Source: Polaromonas sp. (GTDB lineage: Bacteria; Pseudomonadota; Gammaproteobacteria; Burkholderiales; Burkholderiaceae_C). Taken from it: a DNA stretch of 6,356 nucleotides. Positions 1 through 6,356 of this stretch are shown piece by piece (position 1 is the stretch's first letter; each line of letters begins with the position of its first letter). The translations under genes were made by a program, and so were the position numbers. The stretch lies in the NCBI GenBank assembly GCA_014376885.1, contig JACMQR010000355.1, positions 1 to 6,356 on the forward strand, read 5' to 3'. The notes beneath the pieces were generated by a model. It saw only the letters and a program-made list of their open reading frames with translations, searched no databases and was not told where the DNA came from.

Positions 1-610
1 CCATCCAGCGAGCCAGTTCCTGCTCGCCGTCGCTGCCTTTGACATACATCGACCGGATGGCTGAAAAGGCTTCTGGCCGGTGCTGGTTGAGCTTGAGCTT
101 GCATTGAAGGTCGCTTACCTGCAGTTCAAACCCGACAATGCCCGACAGCATTTGCTGGACATAACCGGGTTCTTGCTGGTGCCACTGCTGAGCATAGTCG
201 GGCTCGTGGTCGGCAATCAACTTTTGCACGAGTCTATTTTTGGCAGAAGCTTCTTCTACCAGCGATGCGTGCACCGTGCAGTGAACTGCCAGATAGTTCC
301 AGGTAGGCACCCGCGCCAGATCCGGATAGACCTGTGGCGACAGGTAGCCGTGGGGTCCAAGAAATGTCACTACGGCCTGAGGTCGAGCCTGCAAATAGCG
401 CCAGTGGGGGTTTCCCCGCGCCACATGGCCCAAAAGGGTAAACGCCTGTTGTCCCGTAGCGTCCGGTTCTCCAAGCTCCAGATGCAGCGGCAGGTGGGTG
501 ATGAACGGCAGCACTGACCCGTCAATGCTGACAAGGCTGGCGAAGGGATGTTCGCGCATCAAGGCTGCGGCCTGAGCGCGGTCACCTTGAAATTGAGCAG
601 GAAGGTACAT
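1..610 (-). CDS. PaiB-type FMN-binding negative transcriptional regulator (3' end cut by window)
   Basis: The reverse strand reads 203 codons without a stop from an ATG at 610 to the window edge. The N-terminus MYLPAQF is typical of the PaiB family, and so are a GHVARGNPHW-like stretch (residues 61-70), PTWNY (102-106) and the GIVGFEL...KLKLNQHRP segment (157-179). Family members are split-barrel flavin-binding proteins of roughly 205-215 residues, so only a few C-terminal residues should be missing. Bacillus PaiB is described as a repressor of sporulation and protease genes; in proteobacteria the role is largely unknown, and a flavin-dependent function other than DNA binding is possible. The ATG lacks a clear Shine-Dalgarno sequence but fits the family N-terminus exactly. 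It follows guaA in the same direction after 115 bp, so it could receive read-through. The family call is firm; the physiological role is not. Confidence 0.88.
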   Translation of the reverse strand, partial: MYLPAQFQGDRAQAAALMREHPFASLVSIDGSVLPFITHLPLHLELGEPDATGQQAFTLLGHVARGNPHWRYLQARPQAVVTFLGPHGYLSPQVYPDLARVPTWNYLAVHCTVHASLVEEASAKNRLVQKLIADHEPDYAQQWHQQEPGYVQQMLSGIVGFELQVSDLQCKLKLNQHRPEAFSAIRSMYVKGSDGEQELARWM

Positions 611-693
611 GGTGCAAGCTTAGTGCAAAACATCTTTCCGGCACCGGCCAGACCCTCTGGGAAAGAACTTTTCCAGCCCTTCAAAGCTCGTCA

Positions 694-713
694 GACGCTG
701 GCAGGCCAGCGCC
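694..713 (-). terminator. Hairpin downstream of guaA, possible weak terminator
   Basis: On the minus strand, 13 bases after the guaA stop codon, GGCGCTGG pairs with CCAGCGTC around a CCTG loop (8 pairs, one of them G-T). No run of T follows, so it lacks the second half of a classical intrinsic terminator. It could be a weak terminator, a 3'-end stabilising structure, or chance in GC-rich DNA. The rest of the 611-725 gap shows no promoter I can defend. Confidence 0.3.
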
Positions 714-725
714 ACCGGCACGCGC

Positions 726-2348
726 TCATTCCCACTCGATGGTGGCCGGCGGCTTGCTGCTGACGTCATAAGTGACCCGGTTGATGCCGCGCACCTCGTT
801 GATGATGCGGCTGGAAACCTTCTTGAGCAGCACGTAAGGCAACTCGGCCCAGTCGGCGGTCATGAAATCGCTGGTTTGCACCGCGCGCAGCGCCACAACA
901 TATTCATAGGTTCGGCCATCGCCCATCACGCCCACGCTTTTCACCGGCAGGAATACGGCAAAAGCCTGGCTGGTAAGCTCATACCAGGTCTTGCCGGTTT
1001 CGGAATCCCTGAAGTTGTGCAGCTCCTCGATGAAGATGGCATCGGCTCGGCGCAGCAGATCGGCGTAGTCTTTCTTGACCTCGCCCAAAATTCGCACCCC
1101 CAGGCCCGGCCCAGGAAAGGGATGCCGATACACCATGTCGTGCGGCAAACCCAGCGCCACGCCCAGCTCACGCACTTCGTCCTTGAACAACTCGCGCAAG
1201 GGCTCCAGCAGCTTGAGCCCCAGCTGCGCGGGCAGGCCACCGACGTTGTGGTGGCTCTTGATAGACATGGCTTTTTTGCTGTTGCCGCCGCCCGACTCGA
1301 TGACATCCGGGTAAATCGTGCCCTGGGCTAACCATTTGGCACCCTTGTAGGCGCCATCCAGGCCAGCCTTGAGCCGCGCCGCCTCGGCCTTGAACACCTC
1401 GACAAACTCCCGGCCTATGATTTTTCGCTTGGCTTCAGGGTCGCTCACACCGGTCAGATGCCCAAGAAATTGCTCGGCAGCATCGACCCGAATCACCCGG
1501 GCATGGAGCTTGCCGACGAACATGTCCATCACCATGTCGCCTTCGTTCAGGCGCAGCAGGCCATGGTCAACGAACACGCAGGTGAGCTGCTCGCCAATGG
1601 CGCGGTGAATCAGCGCCGCCGCAACCGACGAATCAACCCCGCCTGACAAACCCAGAATCACCTCTTCATCGCCAACCTGCGCGCGGATTTTGTCAACCGC
1701 TTCGCTGATGTAGTCGCCCATCACCCAGTCCGCCCGGGCGCCGCAGATGCCCAGGACGAACCGGTCAAGGATTGCCTTACCCTGCCGGGTGTGGGTCACC
1801 TCCGGGTGAAACTGCACGCCATAAAAGCGCCGCGCCTCGTCCGCCATTCCGGCAATCGGGCAGCTCGGGGTGGCGGCCATGACCGTAAAGCCCGGTGGCA
1901 GTTCAGTGACCTTGTCACCATGGCTCATCCAGACAGAAAGCATGCCCTGGCCTTCAGCCGTCGTGACGTCGGCAATGCCTTTGAGCAGCGCCGTGTGCCC
2001 GCGCGCCCGCACCTCCGCCTGGCCGAACTCGCGCAGGTGGCCGCCTTCCACCCGGCCGCCCAACTGATGGGCCATTGCCTGCATGCCGTAACAAATACCC
2101 AGCACCGGAATGCCCAGCTCGAACACCGACTGCGGCGCCTTGTCGGTGGTCTCTTCATAGATGCTGGCATGGCTGCCTGACAGGATAATTCCTTTGAGGC
2201 TGCCGTCGCTGGCATAGGCGCGAATCCAGTCGTCGCTCACGTCGCACGGATGGACTTCGCAAAACACATGGGCTTCACGAACCCGCCGGGCGATCAGCTG
2301 GGTGACCTGGGAGCCGAAATCAAGAATAAGAATTTTTTGGTGCGTCAT
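726..2348 (-). CDS. guaA: GMP synthase (glutamine-hydrolysing)
   Basis: This 540-residue protein converts XMP to GMP using ATP and glutamine-derived ammonia, the last step of guanine nucleotide synthesis in the cytoplasm. The class I amidotransferase domain occupies about residues 4-205. Its nucleophile is Cys86 in GICYG, with His181 and Glu183 in the FHPEV motif. The ATP-pyrophosphatase domain follows, with its P-loop SGGVDS at 235-240. The C-terminal dimerisation domain includes [11 protein letters not shown] (409-419) and ends in PPATIEWE, as in E. coli GuaA. The protein is about 15 residues longer than the 525-residue E. coli enzyme; the extra residues lie near 321-337 and 445-455, both in linker-like stretches. 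The ATG at 2348 gives the standard N-terminus ahead of [10 protein letters not shown]; no clear Shine-Dalgarno precedes it. guaB lies 209 bp upstream in the same direction. Confidence 0.98.
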   Translation of the reverse strand: MTHQKILILDFGSQVTQLIARRVREAHVFCEVHPCDVSDDWIRAYASDGSLKGIILSGSHASIYEETTDKAPQSVFELGIPVLGICYGMQAMAHQLGGRVEGGHLREFGQAEVRARGHTALLKGIADVTTAEGQGMLSVWMSHGDKVTELPPGFTVMAATPSCPIAGMADEARRFYGVQFHPEVTHTRQGKAILDRFVLGICGARADWVMGDYISEAVDKIRAQVGDEEVILGLSGGVDSSVAAALIHRAIGEQLTCVFVDHGLLRLNEGDMVMDMFVGKLHARVIRVDAAEQFLGHLTGVSDPEAKRKIIGREFVEVFKAEAARLKAGLDGAYKGAKWLAQGTIYPDVIESGGGNSKKAMSIKSHHNVGGLPAQLGLKLLEPLRELFKDEVRELGVALGLPHDMVYRHPFPGPGLGVRILGEVKKDYADLLRRADAIFIEELHNFRDSETGKTWYELTSQAFAVFLPVKSVGVMGDGRTYEYVVALRAVQTSDFMTADWAELPYVLLKKVSSRIINEVRGINRVTYDVSSKPPATIEWE

Positions 2349-2557
2349 ATGGTGTGGTCAGTTGCCGCCAACTGAAATACGTTTTGAAATGCCATTTGCC
2401 ATCGTCGCCCCCCCCGGGTAAGCACGCTTATGCCCGACAGCGACAAAGCATCCGGCCACAGATGTACGCCAGGACAGTCGCGCCGTCCAGCCCCGAACAA
2501 GACCAGCCTTTTCAGGGCATTCAGCGCAGGACCCAAGGTGAAAGGCGCGAGGCAATA
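2349..2557 (-). other. guaB-guaA intergenic spacer
   Basis: This 209-bp stretch lies between the guaB stop and the guaA start. Short open frames cross it but they begin at TTG codons, resemble no family I know and lack ribosome binding sites, so I treat it as non-coding. It contains a run of eight C (2408-2415). An imperfect inverted repeat follows at 2416-2435 (TAAGC/GCTTA arms with outer GGG/CCC and a two-base bulge), and there is a perfect hairpin next to the guaA start. No good -35/-10 pair is visible and no T-tract terminator separates the two genes. Co-transcription with guaB is therefore possible, with the spacer acting as an internal leader. Confidence 0.5.
2359..2374 (-). promoter_or_regulatory. 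Hairpin immediately upstream of the guaA start codon
   Basis: Arms CAGTTG and CAACTG form a perfect 6-bp inverted repeat around a 4-base spacer, ending 10 bases before the guaA ATG. In the mRNA the loop would read GCGG, the only purine-rich, Shine-Dalgarno-like bases near the start. The structure could therefore limit or position ribosome entry, or mark a protein-binding site. A 6-bp repeat can also occur by chance. Confidence 0.3.
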
Positions 2558-4063
<1,506 letters not shown>

Positions 4064-4136
4064 TCAGGCCAGACTGCGCTCCTGCTGCGTATCCGACTGC
4101 GTGCCTGGCGCGCTGCCTGCCGGCCCGCATGGCAGT

Positions 4137-4155
4137 AAAAATCCCGGACACCGGG
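4137..4155 (-). terminator. Candidate intrinsic terminator upstream of guaB
   Basis: On the minus strand CCCGG pairs with CCGGG around a TGT loop (4143-4155), followed by ATTTTT (4142-4137). All five pairs are G-C and a T-run follows directly, as in an intrinsic terminator, though the stem is short. It points the same way as ratA-rnfH and lies about 80 bp upstream of the guaB -10 box. It could stop ratA-rnfH read-through, which would be antisense to the DUF4124 gene, before it enters guaB. On the plus strand the same hairpin sits 14 bases before the DUF4124 start codon. Confidence 0.45.
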
Positions 4156-4169
4156 CTTACACTTTGGGG

Positions 4170-4742
4170 ATGCGCTACAAATCGATGATGCATATCCTGG
4201 CTCTGGCTGCTGCTGGCAGCGCGTTCCTGCCGTCTGCGCTCGGCCAGTGGCTGTGGATCGACAAGGACGGCCGAAAAGTCTTTAGCGACCGGGCGCCGCC
4301 AATCAGCATCCTTCAAAAGGATATCCTGAAACAACCCGGTAGCAAGGCTACCGGGTTCGACGCGCCGGTTGCCCCGCTGGAAACCGAGCCGGCCCCGGCC
4401 ATGCGGGCAGCGGCGCCGGTCCAGAGCGGCTTTGCCACTTTGCAGCTTTCGGGCAGGGACACCGAGCTGGAAAGCCGTAAAAAGCAGGCGGCTGACCTGG
4501 AAATGGCGCAAAAGCAGGCGGAGGCAAAAAAGCTTGTCAGCGCCAAAGCTGACAACTGCGAGCGGGCCAGAAAAGGCTACGCGAGCTTGCTGTCAGGCGT
4601 GCGGATCTCGGTAGCCAATGCCAAAGGCGAGCGCGAATTCATGGACGACGCTGCCCGGCTGAGCGAAAGCCGCAGGCTTCGAGCGATTGCCGACAGCGAC
4701 TGCCTCAATAACCCGACTTGGAGCCCGGCCGCTTTGCCATGA
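4170..4742 (+). CDS. Secreted DUF4124-domain protein
   Basis: This 190-residue protein has no established biochemical function. Residues 1-25 look like a Sec signal peptide: a basic start (MRYK), a hydrophobic core (ILALAAAGSAFL) and likely cleavage after SALG. The mature protein then begins with WLWIDKDGRKVFSDRAPP, the signature of DUF4124, a short N-terminal module of proteobacterial envelope proteins. A Pro/Ala-rich linker (about 64-90) leads to a charged, probably helical or coiled-coil stretch (about 95-128). The C-terminal part contains two cysteines (130 and 178) that could form a periplasmic disulfide. The ATG at 4170 is used because GGGG precedes it closely; Met6 (4185) or Met7 (4188) are alternatives and would keep the signal peptide. 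It is transcribed away from guaB, and its last 38 bp overlap the end of rnfH on the other strand. Confidence 0.85.
   Translation: MRYKSMMHILALAAAGSAFLPSALGQWLWIDKDGRKVFSDRAPPISILQKDILKQPGSKATGFDAPVAPLETEPAPAMRAAAPVQSGFATLQLSGRDTELESRKKQAADLEMAQKQAEAKKLVSAKADNCERARKGYASLLSGVRISVANAKGEREFMDDAARLSESRRLRAIADSDCLNNPTWSPAALP
4333..4357. repeat. Perfect 11-bp inverted repeat inside the DUF4124 gene
   Basis: AACCCGGTAGC is followed after three bases (AAG) by its exact reverse complement GCTACCGGGTT. It encodes residues around QPGSKATGF, the junction between the DUF4124 module and the Pro/Ala-rich linker. No T-run follows on either strand, so it is not a classical terminator. It is the longest perfect hairpin I found in the window. 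Confidence 0.8.
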
Positions 4743-5037
4743 ACAGGCCGGCAGATTTAGCACCCTGGCGGCCAAAGCGCTCGCGCCGGGCGGTCTTGGG
4801 ATCAACGCGCAGCGGCCGGTAAATCTCGATCCGGTCGTTGTCGGCCAAAAGCCGGTCCAGACCGGCTTTGCAGCCCCAGATGCCAACCCGCAGCCGGCTG
4901 GCCAGCAGTTCCGGACATTCTAAAAAAAGGGGACTGGCTTGCAGCGCCTGGGCCACCGAGCTGCCGGCGGGAAGCGCCAGCGTCCATTGCCAAAGCTGGC
5001 GCGGGGCCGGTGAAAAAACCAAGGTGATGGCCAGCAC
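4705..5037 (-). CDS. rnfH: RnfH family protein (RatB homologue)
   Basis: This small protein of about 110 residues has the ubiquitin-like beta-grasp fold of the RnfH family. The first strand reads ITLVFSPAPRQ, as in other family members. It is followed by LPAGSSVAQAL (22-32), VGIWG (51-55), DRIEIYRPL (68-76) and DPKTARRER (79-87), the family signature. The C-terminal tail after residue 90 is basic and variable. The function is poorly known: the name comes from association with rnf electron-transport operons, and the E. coli homologue sits beside ratA as ratB. The start is uncertain. GTG at 5037 gives a normal-length product with GGTGGG seven bases upstream. GTG at 5049 is possible, and an ATG at 5100 would add 21 residues and overlap ratA. 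The gene follows ratA by about 20 bp, clearly one operon. Confidence 0.85.
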   Translation of the reverse strand: MLAITLVFSPAPRQLWQWTLALPAGSSVAQALQASPLFLECPELLASRLRVGIWGCKAGLDRLLADNDRIEIYRPLRVDPKTARRERFGRQGAKSAGLFMAKRPGSKSGY

Positions 5038-5056
5038 GGCGCCGCCCACCGGTGCC

Positions 5057-5503
5057 TCAGGCCTCGCCGTAGACAACCGCTGCGCGCTTGACGAACGCAT
5101 CCACGAGGGTGCCGGCGATCTTGTCGAACACCGGCCCGACCAGCGTGGCCAATGCCCGGTTGTTAAAGTCGTAACACAACGTGAATTCGACCTTGCAGGC
5201 GCGCTGGGAGCTATCCCCCAACGGTGTGAAGCTCCAGTCGCCTTCCAGCCTTGAAAACGGCCCGTCGACGAGGGTCAGGCTGACCTTGCGGTCTGGCTCA
5301 TGGCGGTTGCGGGTGGTGAAGCTTTGACGGACGCCAGCGATGGAAATGCCGACTTTGGCCACCACGCCCTGCTCGCTTTGCTCTTGCACAGAGGCACGGT
5401 CGCACCACGGCAAAAACTGCGGGTAGCTGGCTATGTCGGTCACAAGCGCAAACATTTCTGCCGCGCTGTGCCAGAGAAGAACGGACTTGTGAACGGTTTT
5501 CAT
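5057..5503 (-). CDS. ratA: RatA / Coq10-type START-domain protein
   Basis: This 148-residue protein belongs to the SRPBCC/START superfamily, Coq10-RatA branch. Family hallmarks are visible: the N-terminal HKSVLLWHSAAEMFALV helix, YPQFLPWC (27-34), DGPFSRLEGDW (80-90), and the long C-terminal helix GPVFDKIAGTLVDAFVKRA (123-141) that closes the lipid-binding cavity. E. coli RatA is reported to bind 50S subunits and block 70S assembly, whereas mitochondrial Coq10 binds ubiquinone and supports respiration; the sequence alone cannot decide between these roles. The ATG at 5503 gives the family-typical MKTVHKSV start; an upstream TTG adding 12 residues is less likely. No good Shine-Dalgarno is seen. 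It is divergent from smpB and followed directly by rnfH, the arrangement also seen in E. coli. Confidence 0.93.
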   Translation of the reverse strand: MKTVHKSVLLWHSAAEMFALVTDIASYPQFLPWCDRASVQEQSEQGVVAKVGISIAGVRQSFTTRNRHEPDRKVSLTLVDGPFSRLEGDWSFTPLGDSSQRACKVEFTLCYDFNNRALATLVGPVFDKIAGTLVDAFVKRAAVVYGEA

Positions 5504-5531
5504 ACAATCTAAGACTAGGGGCAATTGTATG
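5501..5531. repeat. 8-bp inverted repeat over the ratA start and -10 region
   Basis: CATACAAT (5501-5508) and ATTGTATG (5524-5531) are exact reverse complements separated by 15 bases. The left arm includes the ratA start codon and the right arm contains the minus-strand TACAAT box. Each arm presents TACAAT reading outward from the opposite side, so the repeat may be an operator, two facing -10-like elements, or both. Confidence 0.6.
5524..5529 (-). promoter_or_regulatory. Candidate -10 box of the ratA-rnfH promoter
   Basis: TACAAT on the minus strand (five of six consensus bases) lies 20 bases before the ratA ATG, predicting a leader of only about 13-14 nt. Placement and hexamer are the same as at guaB. 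A -35 element is not recognisable. For smpB on the opposite strand no convincing promoter is visible within the 71-bp divergent region. Confidence 0.45.
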
Positions 5532-5574
5532 AGCCACAAGTGCCTGTTCGCCCCGTTGCTCCATTATCTTGACT

Positions 5575-6132
5575 ATGGCTACCAAAGAAGCATCTTCCAC
5601 CAAAAAACCAGCCGCTGCCTCGTCCGGAAAACCTTCGGGCAAACCGGCCAGCAATCTCTCGCCCAAGGCTGCCGCTGCAGCGGTGCGCATCGCCGACAAC
5701 AAGAAAGCCACCTTCAACTACCACATCGAGGAACGCTTTGAAGCCGGCATGGTTCTTGAAGGCTGGGAGGTCAAGTCGGTGCGCGAAGGCAAGGTCCAGC
5801 TGACCGACGGCTATGTGGTAATCCGGGGCGGCGAGCTGTTCATCATCGGCTGCCAGATCAATCCGCTGGGCACCGCCTCCACCCATATCCGCCCGGACTC
5901 GGTGCGCACCAAGAAACTGCTGATGCACCGGGAAGAGATTCGCCGGCTGATCGGCAAGGTCGACCAGAAAGGCTTCACCTTGGTGCCGCTGAACATGCAC
6001 TGGAAAGCGGGCAAGGTGAAGTGCGAAATCGGACTGGCCAAGGGCAAGGCCGAGCACGACAAGCGCGACACCATCAAGGACCGCGAGGGCAAGCGCGAGG
6101 TGGACCGGGCGATGAAGTCCAGAAGCCGGTAA
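5575..6132 (+). CDS. smpB: SsrA-binding protein SmpB
   Basis: SmpB binds tmRNA and brings it to ribosomes stalled on mRNAs without a stop codon, enabling trans-translation. The OB-fold core runs from [21 protein letters not shown] (38-58) through [21 protein letters not shown] (61-81) and [17 protein letters not shown] (100-116) to LVPLNMHW (136-143) and CEIGLAKGK (150-158). The basic tail from HDKR (161-164) to the end is the part that enters the mRNA channel in this family. The product is 185 residues, against about 150-160 for most SmpB. The excess is a 37-residue Lys/Ala/Ser/Pro-rich N-terminus. The ATG at 5575 has no clear Shine-Dalgarno. An internal GTG at 5683 would give a standard-length protein but also lacks a ribosome binding site, so the long form is preferred. 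No ssrA gene is present here. Confidence 0.96.
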   Translation: MATKEASSTKKPAAASSGKPSGKPASNLSPKAAAAAVRIADNKKATFNYHIEERFEAGMVLEGWEVKSVREGKVQLTDGYVVIRGGELFIIGCQINPLGTASTHIRPDSVRTKKLLMHREEIRRLIGKVDQKGFTLVPLNMHWKAGKVKCEIGLAKGKAEHDKRDTIKDREGKREVDRAMKSRSR

Positions 6133-6165
6133 AGCTGCAGCCGTGAAGAGTGAAACCCGGTTTTC

Positions 6166-6356
6166 TCACAGATCGCGCAGAGGATGCTCGCCGGCGCTCC
6201 AGGGGCTGACAAAGTAGGCATCGGCCATGCCGGGCTTGACATCCTCGATGCGCGCTGGATTCCATCGCGGCGCATAGTCCTTGTCGACCGCCAGCGCGCG
6301 GATGCCTTCCACGGTTTCGCTTTGCACACCGGCGCGCAGGTGAAAGCACTGGTGCA
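6166..6356 (-). CDS. Enoyl-CoA hydratase / 3-hydroxyisobutyryl-CoA hydrolase family, C-terminal fragment
   Basis: The last 62 residues of a protein whose start lies beyond the right edge. The stretch ETVEGIRALAVDKDYAPRWNPARIEDV is characteristic of the C-terminal region of crotonase-fold 3-hydroxyisobutyryl-CoA hydrolase-like proteins, where 'EG.RA...DKD..PRW.P' is conserved. The human and plant enzymes hydrolyse 3-hydroxyisobutyryl-CoA in valine breakdown; bacterial members are often annotated simply as enoyl-CoA hydratase/isomerase family, and substrate cannot be judged because the active-site region is outside the window. The end reads SAGEHPLRDL followed by TGA. It converges with smpB across a 33-bp gap (6133-6165) in which I see no convincing terminator. 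Confidence 0.82.
   Translation of the reverse strand, partial: HQCFHLRAGVQSETVEGIRALAVDKDYAPRWNPARIEDVKPGMADAYFVSPWSAGEHPLRDL

Noticed and set aside
80..517. A 145-codon plus-strand frame at the left edge
   Set aside because: It is antisense to the PaiB-type gene, whose minus-strand reading keeps family motifs over 203 codons.
620..721. A 33-codon GTG-started minus-strand frame just after guaA
   Set aside because: No Shine-Dalgarno, no recognised similarity, and it contains the post-guaA hairpin; it may be a gene remnant but nothing supports this. An ATG overlapping the guaA stop opens only 12 codons.
2349..2557. Purine riboswitch or other known leader RNA before guaA
   Set aside because: I could not recognise the conserved core of any known purine or guanidine riboswitch; only short hairpins are present.
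5515..6057. A 180-codon minus-strand frame opposite smpB
   Set aside because: It is antisense to the conserved SmpB core; the hydrophobic, Gly-rich tail arises from the Lys/Ala-rich codons read in reverse.
6133..6165. Possible bidirectional terminator between smpB and the hydrolase gene
   Set aside because: Only a four-base GTGA/TCAC pairing with internal mismatches is visible; a CTGCAG palindrome nearby is too short to count.

Overview
The window is an ordinary high-GC chromosomal segment whose protein sequences and gene order point to a betaproteobacterium of the order Burkholderiales, most likely Comamonadaceae (Polaromonas/Rhodoferax-like). The assignment rests on remembered family sequences and on the order smpB / ratA-rnfH / DUF4124 gene / guaB / guaA. 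No search was run. I see no rRNA, tRNA, CRISPR array, insertion sequence, prophage gene or attachment site.

Layout from left to right. Bases 1-610 (minus) hold a PaiB-type FMN-binding regulator, cut by the window edge just before its C-terminus. After a 115-bp gap comes guaA (726-2348, minus), then a 209-bp spacer, then guaB (2558-4027, minus). A compact regulatory region (4028-4169) holds a guaB ribosome binding site, a -10 box and a terminator-like hairpin. A secreted DUF4124 protein (4170-4742, plus) follows and overlaps the tail of rnfH (4705-5037, minus) by 38 bp. ratA (5057-5503, minus) lies just upstream of rnfH. The 71-bp ratA/smpB divergent region carries a perfect 8-bp inverted repeat. 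smpB (5575-6132, plus) converges on the 3' end of an enoyl-CoA hydratase/3-hydroxyisobutyryl-CoA hydrolase-like gene (6166 to the right edge, minus).

Functionally, guaB and guaA encode consecutive steps of GMP synthesis (IMP to XMP to GMP) and lie head-to-tail, so they may share a transcript, although the spacer is long enough for a separate guaA promoter. smpB (trans-translation, ribosome rescue) and the divergent ratA-rnfH pair form a neighbourhood also found in Escherichia coli. ratA-rnfH points towards guaB with the DUF4124 gene lying antisense between them, and a minus-strand terminator-like hairpin sits just upstream of the guaB promoter.

I do not find a convincing undescribed system. 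The points worth a second look are small-scale: an 11-bp perfect hairpin inside the DUF4124 gene, the inverted repeat over the ratA start, the 38-bp convergent overlap, a hairpin at the guaA start, and a 37-residue low-complexity N-terminal extension on SmpB.
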